DNA of 19,714 nucleotides, from the NCBI GenBank assembly GCA_025937115.1, contig JAICSB010000013.1, forward strand, positions 1-19,714, written 5' to 3'. Origin of the DNA: Pseudonocardiaceae bacterium. GTDB taxonomy: Bacteria; Actinomycetota; Actinomycetes; Mycobacteriales; Pseudonocardiaceae. Shown here piece by piece: positions 7,034 through 15,700 of this stretch; within the stretch, counting starts at the first letter, position 1, and each line of letters begins with the position of its first letter. Both the position numbers and the translations under genes were made by a program. The notes beneath the pieces were generated by a model, which was not told the DNA's origin, did not search any database, and saw only the letters and a program-made list of their open reading frames with translations.

Positions 7034-8946
7034 GTCCCGGCCCCACGCCCGACGGCCGGTGCCTCCGCGGGGATCGGCCACGGGGCGAACGCATTGCGCA
7101 CCGTGCGCAGCATCGGCGCGAGCGCGGGGTAGTGCCGCACAAGGACCGAGGACATGTCATTCGCGTCGATCCAGGCCATGCCCTCCGGGGTGTAGACCTG
7201 CGGGGTGAAGTCGGTGGTGAAGAAACGGTCGCTCTTGATCCTGCGGGATGCCATCAGGATGAAGATCCGGAACGCGGTGTCACTGAACCCGAACCCGGCG
7301 GGCGGCGGCTCAGCGTAGAGCCCGACCGTCAGGTCGACATCCTCGATGGAGGCGTAGACCGACCTCAACTCGGCAGCCTTCTGCCGGTCATGGGTCAGCG
7401 CCTCGAACGACGCAGCCTCGGGCAGGTGCAGCAGCCGACGAAACTCGTTGTATCGCGGAACGCCTCGTTCCCGGGAGCGGAGCACGTCGAGCGCGGCGAG
7501 GTCGATGACCATGCCGTCGCGGCGCCGGAAATGCTGCATGAACCGCGGGTGGTTGTGCAGGGTCACCGCGCCGGGATGCGACGTTCCGAGCGAGTAGAGC
7601 AGGTCCGAGGCGCCGACCCGCTGCAGCACCGGATGGGCGTTTAGCCCCGCACCGTCGAGGAATGCGAGTTGCTCGCGCCGGTGCGGATCAGCCGTCGATC
7701 GGAGGTCGAGCTCGTCGGGCACCAGCGGGTGCATGCGGTACACTGCGACGAACTCTTCGGTGACGGAGTACGGGATGCCGTGGTGGTCGGGCGGTGACCC
7801 GGGGATGCCGCTGATGATCTCGCCGTCGCTCAGCCGCCCGAACAGGGTGCGCACCCGCTCCCCCGCGATGCCGAACCAATTGGTTCGCATCCCAATGCGC
7901 AGCGTGGGGTGGGCGAGGATCGCGGTCGTCCACTCGACCGTGTGGATCTTTGCGATCAGGGCGGCGACAACCAACCGGGCCTTGTCGAAGACCTGGTCGT
8001 CCGACCAGGACGGGTATGCCGCGTGCAGCACGTCGCAGACCGCGTTGTGCTCGCGCATGAACAGCGTGTGCAGCAGTTCCAGGCCGAGCCACCAACCGTC
8101 CGCCCCGCCCGAGCTCGCAAGCAGGCCCGGGTCGACGTCGATGAGGCCGTCCGCGCCGATCGCGACCTTCCCAGGGCCCAGGGTGGGTTTGCGGAGGGCC
8201 TGCTGGAACTGCTCGGTGCTGCCATAGAGCTGGGAGGCGTCCCACCAGTGGGTCTCGGTGTTGACGAACGTCCGCGGCATCTCGCCGCTCGCATAGGGGT
8301 CGCGCCGGGTGCGCGGCAGCAGGATCGGGTCGTTCGGCCAGTCGTCGCCCTCCGGGCGGGGAACCTCGAACGGCCGTTCGGGATCGGTGCCGTGGCTGAA
8401 CCAGTCCCGGGTTTCGAACTGCAGCCAGGCCGCGGCGATCAGGTTGAGTGTGGTGGCGGGAATCATCTGCGGTCCCCGCGCGAGTAGCGTCCGGCTGACG
8501 ATCCGCGGGTTGGGTGTCATGAGCCGCACGCCGTCCTCCGGCTCGGTGAACTTCGGGGGCACATTGCGGCCGAACCGGGTGCCCGCCATCCCCATCGCCG
8601 GGTCGGACAGGTCGTTGTAGGCGCCGTCCGTCGTGCGCGCCACCAGGTACCGCGGCGCGAGCTCGGGGTCGGGCTTCGGCAGCGATTCCGCGTCATTGGT
8701 GTCGAACAGGTTGAGCGCGCGCAGGTTGTCGCGGATGCCCTTGAGTAGCACGAGCGACACTAGGGTCGGGAACCGGTCCCAGCGCCACCGGCGGTCAATC
8801 GCCTCGGCCAGCTTCACGAACAGCCGGCTCGCGACGGACTGCGGCAAGTGCCCCCCTCGGGCCCCGCCGCACGGAGGACGGCCAGGTGATGTCATGCCGG
8901 TACCCGCCGCTGCTGCATCAATCGGGGTAGTGGTCGTGGACTCCAT
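7030..8946 (-). CDS. Haem dioxygenase/peroxidase of the alpha-dioxygenase-cyclooxygenase family
   Basis: Animal-type haem peroxidases of this branch (plant alpha-dioxygenase, cyclooxygenase, fungal linoleate diol synthase) use a tyrosyl radical to oxygenate fatty acids. The 638-residue product shows YNDLSDPAMGMAGTRFGRNV (110-129), the calcium loop T232-W234-D236-S238 in ETHWWDASQLYG with Asp181, FMREHNAVCD (296-305), the radical Tyr403 and proximal haem ligand His406 in VYRMHPLVPDEL, and DVLRSRERGVPRYNEFRR (487-504). The distal motif reads QFETRDWFSHG: Gln176 is kept but the distal His is Arg180. No signal peptide or membrane segment is evident. Start: ATG at 8944-8946, 50 bases after the upstream lipoxygenase stop, with a weak GGGA; Met18 is an alternative. 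It overlaps the next gene, so the three oxygenases form one operon. Confidence 0.9.
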   Translation of the reverse strand: MESTTTTPIDAAAAGTGMTSPGRPPCGGARGGHLPQSVASRLFVKLAEAIDRRWRWDRFPTLVSLVLLKGIRDNLRALNLFDTNDAESLPKPDPELAPRYLVARTTDGAYNDLSDPAMGMAGTRFGRNVPPKFTEPEDGVRLMTPNPRIVSRTLLARGPQMIPATTLNLIAAAWLQFETRDWFSHGTDPERPFEVPRPEGDDWPNDPILLPRTRRDPYASGEMPRTFVNTETHWWDASQLYGSTEQFQQALRKPTLGPGKVAIGADGLIDVDPGLLASSGGADGWWLGLELLHTLFMREHNAVCDVLHAAYPSWSDDQVFDKARLVVAALIAKIHTVEWTTAILAHPTLRIGMRTNWFGIAGERVRTLFGRLSDGEIISGIPGSPPDHHGIPYSVTEEFVAVYRMHPLVPDELDLRSTADPHRREQLAFLDGAGLNAHPVLQRVGASDLLYSLGTSHPGAVTLHNHPRFMQHFRRRDGMVIDLAALDVLRSRERGVPRYNEFRRLLHLPEAASFEALTHDRQKAAELRSVYASIEDVDLTVGLYAEPPPAGFGFSDTAFRIFILMASRRIKSDRFFTTDFTPQVYTPEGMAWIDANDMSSVLVRHYPALAPMLRTVRNAFAPWPIPAEAPAVGRGAGT

Positions 8947-8996
8947 TACATATCGCCATCCCAAAGTCGGCTCAGACCGTACGCTACAACGTCGCA

Positions 8997-10520
8997 TCAG
9001 CCGTTCACGCTCAATTCGAGGATCTTTGGAGAGGTCTTCCAACAGGCAGGATCCTCGGTTTCGAGGCTCGCTTGCAGAGCAGCCAATTCGGCGAAGAAGC
9101 GGCTGAAGGCGGCGGAACCGGCAGCATCCAGTGCCAGATAGGAGAGATCCTGCAGGAGTGGCGCTCGACTCACGTTGCAGATGAAGTTGAAGTTGACGAG
9201 CCGCTGGTATACATCGATCGGTTCCCGGCGACCATCCTCGTAGACTCGCGCAGGCTGCACGTGTGTCCACAGCTGGTAGTCCCACAGTCCGGACCCGATG
9301 ACGTCATGTTCCACCGTTCCGGCGTAAATGTAGGCAGCAATGAACCGCGCAATCCCTTCGATGGTGAGCTTGTCGCCTAACAATCGGTCGACACCACCGG
9401 GCACGAGACGGTTCAGTTCGTTGACCCATTCCTGAATCTGAGCATCCTCTTGAAGGTCTCGGTCGCAGCGGTAGTACAGATTAAGGTAACGGTGAGTGTG
9501 AGAAAGGATCACGTCTAGGTGCGCCAGACGGTTCTCGAGCGCCGGGACGTCGAACTCACCTTTGATGATCCCACGCCGATCTACGTCGATCGATGGGTCG
9601 ATCACACGAATGTCATACTGCTCATAAGTATCCGCGATGAGCTTGCAAAGTCCGGCATGGGTGAAACTGAATATCTCTTCAAGATCACCGCCCTTCATCA
9701 TAAAGAGCTCGGTGATGATCTCGTTCGAGTACTGAGTTCCCCACACGTGCGGCCAGACGAGACGCTGTACAGGGTGGTTCGCGGCCAGGGTGTTCCGGGT
9801 GGCTGCCGCGAACTGGGCCACCAGTGCCAGATGCATGCCGTTGAAGTGGCGGACAACGGACAGATGGGTCGTCGCCGCGCAAAGAGCGATCTTCTGCGCT
9901 AGCTGCCACTCCGGATCCGTCGGAGTGCACCGACCCAGCTCACAGTCAATCTCGACGGGTACCAGGCGCCGGGCGACCTCGTCAACTACGAATAGCACCC
10001 GAACGCCGAGCGTCCGGAGTCCCGGGTGACACTCGTAGCCACCCAGCTCGCGCAGGTCCCACTCATAGCCACCTTCGGGAGCACGCTGCAGATAGCAGAA
10101 ATATGGTCCTGCCACAGCCAGATATCCGAGGTCGATCGGACCCTGATACTCCTCGGGCAGGACGGGAACGGGAAGGTATTTTCGGTACATTTGGCCATAG
10201 GCCTGAGCAATCGCTACCGCAGGATCAAAGTCAATCGAGGGAAGATTAGGTTCTTTGGGAGGAAAAAAACGATAGAGTAGCGTCTGAACCTTGCAGAAGA
10301 TGAGCCGTGGCCGCTCGGTCTCGTCTGCCGGAATATGATCGGCGACGAGCACATTCGAGATGGGAATAGACGGGTACCTCTGCCCGAGGGGAATACGTCG
10401 TATCTTCCACGCAGTGTCTGTGGGCACCGGAACACGTCGTGGCTTGCTGAAACGGAATTTTTGAACAATGAGCAAGTTCCAGAAAAGACTCCTCAGTTTC
10501 CACATGAGACAACCCTTCAT
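8997..10520 (-). CDS. Lipoxygenase-family protein 2 (first gene of the oxygenase operon), divergent metal site
   Basis: This 507-residue protein is a paralogue of the gene at 5486-7033: the distance from the second His of the H-x4-H motif to the third His is exactly 175 residues in both, and the tails are 102-103 residues. RHFNGMH gives His225 and His230, followed by NHPVQRLVWPHVWGT (248-262), matching the lipoxygenase signature. TVEHDVIGSGLWDY gives His405, but the Asn ligand four residues later is Gly409. The chain ends LELSVNG, with Gly at the terminal carboxylate position. Base composition is clearly lower in GC than its neighbours (about 43-63% in 60-base lines against about 65-73% in the haem gene), and codons such as TTT, AAA, AAT and ATT cluster near residues 84-97. 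ATGs at 10518-10520 and 10503-10505 are both possible starts. Confidence 0.82.
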   Translation of the reverse strand: MKGCLMWKLRSLFWNLLIVQKFRFSKPRRVPVPTDTAWKIRRIPLGQRYPSIPISNVLVADHIPADETERPRLIFCKVQTLLYRFFPPKEPNLPSIDFDPAVAIAQAYGQMYRKYLPVPVLPEEYQGPIDLGYLAVAGPYFCYLQRAPEGGYEWDLRELGGYECHPGLRTLGVRVLFVVDEVARRLVPVEIDCELGRCTPTDPEWQLAQKIALCAATTHLSVVRHFNGMHLALVAQFAAATRNTLAANHPVQRLVWPHVWGTQYSNEIITELFMMKGGDLEEIFSFTHAGLCKLIADTYEQYDIRVIDPSIDVDRRGIIKGEFDVPALENRLAHLDVILSHTHRYLNLYYRCDRDLQEDAQIQEWVNELNRLVPGGVDRLLGDKLTIEGIARFIAAYIYAGTVEHDVIGSGLWDYQLWTHVQPARVYEDGRREPIDVYQRLVNFNFICNVSRAPLLQDLSYLALDAAGSAAFSRFFAELAALQASLETEDPACWKTSPKILELSVNG

Positions 10521-10557
10521 CTCCCGACTCCATCCTGAGCCACACCAGGTTCGCCAG

Positions 10558-10580
10558 GCTGGGCCTCGAGGCAGCCCAGC
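10558..10580 (-). other. Hairpin in the leader before lipoxygenase gene 2
   Basis: GCTGGGC at 10558-10564 pairs perfectly with GCCCAGC at 10574-10580 around a nine-base loop. It lies 38 bases before the lipoxygenase 2 start and 164 bases after the asnB stop. No U-tract follows, so it is either a weak terminator of asnB, an attenuator-like leader structure or chance. The rest of 10521-10743 shows no gene that I can support. Confidence 0.4.
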
Positions 10581-10743
10581 AGTGTGACCGAGGCTGATTC
10601 GCGTTCAGTCGCGCTAACAAGAAGGAGGACGAGCACCGCCCGGTAAATACGCCATCGCCAGCCCGATCGGGTGTACTTGAGGGAGGGAGACCCGGCGACA
10701 GCGACCAAGCATCCGGTCAGCCCCTCATCGTTGCGGAGCTCCG

Positions 10744-12582
10744 TTAGGGTAGTCGGAGCTGGGGGCGGTAGCTGTCCAGCCAGACGCTCAGATCGAGGAT
10801 CCGTTCGATGCCGTTGCGGACGTCGGTGGGCATGGTGGTCGGATCCCGCTGCGCGGCGGCGTCCACCCAGCGGCGGTTGACCAGCTCGAACACCCGGTCG
10901 TCTGTCGCGAGCAGCTCCTTGGCCTGCTGCTGCAGGGCACTGGCGTAGAGGGGGTCTTGGGTCGACGGATATGGGCTTTTCACCCGCTGCAGCACCGACT
11001 GGGGTAGCAAGTCAGTGGCTGCGGCGCGGAGCAGGCTTTTCTCCCGGCCGTCGAAGGTCTTGAGCGACCACGGGGTGTTGTAGACGTACTCGACGAGTCG
11101 GTGGTCGCAAAACGGCACCCGGACCTCCAAACCGACGGCCATGCTCATCCGGTCTTTGCGGTCCAGCAGTAGCCGTACGAACCGGGTCAGGTGCAGGTAG
11201 CAGATCACCCGCATCCGCCGCTCGTGCTCGGTCTCACCGTCGGCGGCCTCGACCTCGGCAACCGCACTGGCGTAGCGATCGCGGATGTAGTTGGGCAGGT
11301 CGAGGGCTGCAGTGAGGTCGGCGTTGAGCGGGTCGGACGCCTGGGTGTGCAGGCGGGCCAGATAGGCGATCCAGGGAAAGGTGTCCGCGGCCTGCACCTC
11401 GGGCTGGTGGAACCAGAGGTACCCGCCGAAGACCTCGTCGGCGGCTTCCCCGGACAGGGCAACGGTGGAGTCGCCGCGGATGGCTTTGGACAGCAGGTAC
11501 AGCGAAGCGTCCATGTCGCCAAGACCGCCCGTGATACCCCGTGCGCTGACCACCGCGTGCCGCACCGCCGGATCTGCCAGCGTGGTGGGGTCGAGCACGA
11601 TGTCCTGATGCCGGGCGCCGACGTGGGTGGCGACCTCGTGCGCATAGGGGGCGTCCGGGGTGGCCCGCATGTCATCGGGGGTGAAGGCCTCAGTCTGCCC
11701 GACGAAGTCGACCGCGAAGCTGCGGACCTGCTCGCCGTGCCGGCCGAGCTGCGCGGCGGCCAGCGCGGTGATCACGCTGGAATCCAGACCCCCGGAAAGC
11801 AGCACGCAACGCGGCACGTCAGCGACCAGTTGGCGGGCCACGATGTCATCGAGCAGGGAGCGGACGGTGGCGATGCTGGTCTGCTGGTCGTCGGTGTGCG
11901 CTCGGGTCTGCAACGTCCAGTAGCGGTGCTCCTGGATCCCCGAGCGGTCGACGGTGACCACGGTGCCCGGGAGCACCTCGCGCATCCCACACCACACCGC
12001 CTGGCCAGGCGTCTTGGTAATGCTGAATAGTTCACGCAGACCGTCCAGGTCGACGGCACAGTCTGCCATCGGATTGGCCAGGATCGCCTTGGGCTCCGAG
12101 CCGAACAGCACCCCGTCGGTGGTAGGGAACATGTAGAACGGTTTGATGCCCATCCGGTCCCGGATCATGACGAGCTTGTCGACCCTGGTATCCCAGATAG
12201 CCAAGGCGTACATGCCGTTGAGTCGTTCGGCGACCGCTTCCTCCCATTCCAGGTAGCCGCGCAACACCACTTCGGTGTCACTCCGGGTCCGGAACCGATG
12301 GCCTCGGCGGCGCAGCTCACCGCGGAGCTCGGTGAAGTTGTAAGCCTCCCCGCTATAGGTGATCGTCACCGTGCCGTCGTCGGTGCGGACTGACATGGGC
12401 TGGGTGCCGCCCTCAATATCGATCACCGCCAGTCTGCGGTGACCCAGCGCCGCATGCCGATCAAGCCAGCTGCCCTCGGCGTCGGGCCCTCGACAGGCCA
12501 TGGTCGCTGTCATCGCGTCGAGGTCCGCCTGATGCCGAGTCAGATCCCGATCGAACGAGATCCAGCCGGTGATTCCGCACAT
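10744..12582 (-). CDS. asnB: AsnB-type glutamine-hydrolysing amidotransferase (asparagine synthase family)
   Basis: Class II glutamine amidotransferases of this family release ammonia from glutamine and transfer it to an AMP-activated carboxylate, aspartate in the classic case. The 612-residue product has the N-terminal nucleophile Cys2 (MCGITGWI), a glutaminase domain to about 215 (RGPDAEG, GHRRLAVID, YSGEAYNF, RDRMGIKPFY), and a synthetase domain with the pyrophosphate loop SGGLDSS at 263-269 and LSGEAADEVFGGY at about 376-388. Length is normal. An AAGGGG site eight bases before the ATG supports the start. Its relatives occur both as housekeeping asparagine synthetases and as amidating enzymes in natural-product clusters. 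Here it precedes three fatty-acid-oxygenase-like genes on the same strand (224-base gap), so amidation of an oxidised acid is possible but unproven. Confidence 0.92.
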   Translation of the reverse strand: MCGITGWISFDRDLTRHQADLDAMTATMACRGPDAEGSWLDRHAALGHRRLAVIDIEGGTQPMSVRTDDGTVTITYSGEAYNFTELRGELRRRGHRFRTRSDTEVVLRGYLEWEEAVAERLNGMYALAIWDTRVDKLVMIRDRMGIKPFYMFPTTDGVLFGSEPKAILANPMADCAVDLDGLRELFSITKTPGQAVWCGMREVLPGTVVTVDRSGIQEHRYWTLQTRAHTDDQQTSIATVRSLLDDIVARQLVADVPRCVLLSGGLDSSVITALAAAQLGRHGEQVRSFAVDFVGQTEAFTPDDMRATPDAPYAHEVATHVGARHQDIVLDPTTLADPAVRHAVVSARGITGGLGDMDASLYLLSKAIRGDSTVALSGEAADEVFGGYLWFHQPEVQAADTFPWIAYLARLHTQASDPLNADLTAALDLPNYIRDRYASAVAEVEAADGETEHERRMRVICYLHLTRFVRLLLDRKDRMSMAVGLEVRVPFCDHRLVEYVYNTPWSLKTFDGREKSLLRAAATDLLPQSVLQRVKSPYPSTQDPLYASALQQQAKELLATDDRVFELVNRRWVDAAAQRDPTTMPTDVRNGIERILDLSVWLDSYRPQLRLP

Positions 12583-12590
12583 CGAGGTGT

Positions 12591-12596
12591 CCCCTT
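12591..12596 (-). promoter_or_regulatory. Ribosome binding site of asnB
   Basis: The minus strand reads AAGGGG eight bases before the ATG at 12580-12582. It fixes Cys2 as the processed N-terminal residue of the amidotransferase. Confidence 0.65.
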
Positions 12597-12609
12597 GTCA
12601 TTCCTGCTG

Positions 12610-12619
12610 TGAGCGCTCA
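12610..12619. promoter_or_regulatory. Ten-base perfect palindrome upstream of asnB
   Basis: TGAGCGCTCA is its own reverse complement and lies 27 bases upstream of the asnB start, in the 212-base gap after the AfsR-like gene. Its place suits an operator in the leader, but a palindrome of ten bases can arise by chance. I see no convincing -35/-10 pair in this gap, only an AT-rich patch at about 12676-12686. Confidence 0.25.
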
Positions 12620-12794
12620 TGAGGTTGGCGCCGTTACTCCCATCAATCAGCGAGTCGCGGGGCTCTCCGCGCATCGATAAATAAACTTCCTTCGGAACAG
12701 AGACGATGGGTCTCGCGGCGGACGCATCAACTCGCCTTAAGAGTCCGTGCACCACTGCGCTGATACATGCCGGTCGCGCGCACTGAAAGCTGAT

Positions 12795-15700
12795 TCACTC
12801 TTCCCGCCGACAGGCCTGGTTGTGCTCACTCAGAATCGCCAGGACAGCGACCAGGTTGTGGCCCGCGCGCAGGGTGTCGGGATGCTCGTCGCCCAAGACC
12901 CGACGCATGCGGATGAGAGTGTCCTCACCGAGCCGGCGGCCCTGCTCATACTGCCCCAACTCACGCAGGACGACCGCGAGGATGTGGGCCGAGCGGAGAG
13001 TCTCGGGATGCTCGTCGCCCAGTACCCGGCGCATGCGGATGAGAGTGTCCTCACCGAGCTGGCGGGCCAGCTCATACTGCCCCAGCTCCCGCAGGGCGGC
13101 AGCAAGGGCTCGGGCCGCAACCAGGGTATGCGGGTGGTCGTCGCCCAGGATCCGGCGCGCGCGGGTGAGGGTGTCCTCGGCGAGCTGGCGGGCCTGCTCA
13201 TACTGCCCCAACTCCCGCAGGGTGGCGGCGAGCTGGTGGGCAGCGCGCAGGGTGTAGGCGTGGTCGTTGCCCAGGACTCGACGCATGCGGGTGAGGGCGT
13301 CCTCGCCGAGCTGGCGAGACTGCTCGTACTGCCCCAACTCACGCAGGTAGACGGCGACGGTGAACTCCGCGCGCAGAGTGTGAGGGTGGTCGTCGCTCAG
13401 GACCCGCCGCATGCGGGTGAGGGTGTCCTCACCGAGCCGACGCGCCGGCTCATACTGTCCCAACTCCCACAGGTAGACGGCGAGGGTGTAAGCCGATTCC
13501 AAGGTGTGAGGGTGGTCGTCGCCCAGGACCCGCCGCATGCGGGTGTGGGTGTCCTCACCGAGCTGACGCGCCCGCTCATACTGCCCCAACTCACGCAGGT
13601 AGACGGCGACGGTGAACTCCGCGCGCAGAGTGTGAGGATGGTCGTCGCCCAGGGTGCGCCGGCAGCGGGTGAGGGTGTCTTCGCCGAGCTGGCGGGCCCG
13701 CTCGTACTGTCCCACATCCCACAAGTAGGCGGCGAGAGTGTGGGCTGAGCGTAGGGTATGTGGATGGTCGTCGCCGAGGACGTGGCGGCAACGCCGGAGG
13801 GTGTCCTCGCCGAGCCTGCGTGCTGGTTCATACTGCCCCAACTCCCGCAGGACGGCGGCAAGGCTGTAGGCCGAGCGTAAAGTGTCGGGGTGGTCATCGC
13901 CCCGTAGGGAGCGGTGCAGGTCCCGGGCACGTTCGAACAACAACCGGGCAGGCGGAAATTCTCCCCTGGCCTGCAGATACTCAGCGGCGCGCTCGACTAG
14001 CCAGGCCACCTCGCCCTCGACACCGGTGAGGTTGCGGTGAGGATCGGTAGCGACCAGGACGTGCGGCAGGAGCTGGCGCCAGGCCGGCCATGCCGGCGGG
14101 TTGTCCAGCGGATCGTCGTCCGGTGCCGCGGCACGCAGCAGCCGAACCGCCACTGTGGGCAGCTCCTGGTGGTGTGGCTGGTTGCGAAGGATCGCGGCGA
14201 GCAGCCGATGCAGGGTCAGAGTGGCGGCCTCGACACGGACCAGCCCGTAGTGACGCAGCAGCCGGGTCAGCACGGTGAACGTCAGCGGATCCTTGGTTGC
14301 GGGCGCAAGCGCGTCGGGCAGCTGGGCGGGGTGGGTGCTGAACAGGGTCACTGGGATCGGTTCTGGTGCCAGGTAAGCGGCCAGGGTGAGCAGCACCAAC
14401 GCAGCCGGGGACTGGGCAGCCAGCCGGTCAAGGGCGATCTGGACGCTGGCGGCGAGCGATACCGGGTATGTGGCGGAGGAGCCTTGCGCCAGCAGCTCTG
14501 TGGTCCGGTCGGCGAGCAGGGCGAGGTAGTCCGGCACGCCGGTGGCAGTATCGGCCAGGTGCGCGGCGGCCTGTGCCAGCGCCAGCGGCAGGTCCCCCAG
14601 CGCCTGTGCGATCCGCCCCGCTTCATCGTCGCTCAGCTGCGGGGCGCGACGGCGCAACAGTGTGATCGACTCGCCCCGGTTGAACACGTCCACTCCCACC
14701 GGGATGGCTAGCTCGTGCCAGCCTGGGTTGCGGGAGGTAATCACCACATGCCCGCCACCCCCAGACAGATAAGGGACCAGTGCTGCGGAATCCTCAGCAT
14801 TGTCAAAGATCAGCAGCCATCGGTTTCGGTCCCGCAACGCCCCTAGCAGCCGGGCCACTGCCGCGGTCACAGGGTCGGTGACGGTCGCCAAACCCAGAGC
14901 GTGGGCCAGCTGTGCTAGCCGGTCCGCCACCAGCGCTGGTTGCTCCGCTGGGACCCACCACACCACGTCGTACTCGGCCCCGTAACGGTGGGCGTACTCG
15001 ATGGCCAGCGCGGTCTTCCCGATCCCGCCCATCCCGTGCAGGGCCTGCACGACCATCGCCGTCGAGCGCTCCCCGCCCTGTAGTGCGGCATGCAGTGCGG
15101 TAAGCGTCGCATCCCGTCCGGTGAACACCGGGTTGCGGGCGGGCACATTCCACACCCGCCCCGCCAGCGAATCATCCGACCGGGCATGCGGCAGATCACG
15201 CAACGCCGCGAATAGCGTCGTCGAGCCCTGTTCTTCGACCGACGCCGGGCCGGTCGCGGAAGCTTGGGGTGCGACCGTGACGGTGGGCAGTGAGGTCGGC
15301 GGGTGCCAGTCCAGCGCTGGCTCCTGGGTAAGAATGTCGTGTTCCAGGCGTTGCAGCGCTGTGCTGGGGTCGATGCCCAGCTCGTCGGCCAGCCGCCTCC
15401 GGGTGGCCTGCAGCACTGCCAGCGCGTCGGCCTGCCGCCCAGCTCGGTACAACCCCAAGGCCAACAGCTCACACCCGTGTTCACCCAACGGATGGGCACG
15501 CACGTGGGCCTCCAACTCGGCCACCGCCACCTCGTGGGCACCTACTCCGATCAGCGCCGCGCACCGCCCCTCGATCACCGACAGGCGCAGCTCCTCTAGT
15601 CGCGCTACGTCCGGCGCCACCCACTCGGCGTCGGCCACCTCGGCGTAAGCCTCCCCACGCCACAACGCCAGCCCTGCCTCGAACTCACTCAACGCTCGTT

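Noticed and set aside
10263..10269. T7 run in lipoxygenase 2 considered as a frameshift site
   Set aside because: The lipoxygenase frame continues intact on both sides with consistent protein sequence, so no slippage needs to be assumed.
11191..12030. Plus-strand 279-codon frame inside asnB
   Set aside because: It is the antisense shadow of a gene with clear AsnB motifs; high GC makes long antisense frames common.
12747..13748. Long plus-strand open frame (333 codons) with regular repeats
   Set aside because: It is the antisense reading of the TPR repeats of the AfsR-like gene; its periodicity comes only from the 126-base repeat units.
12798..13901. Regularly spaced repeats considered as a CRISPR array
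   Set aside because: The repeat is continuous, 126 bases long, in frame and codes for TPR units; there are no unique spacers.
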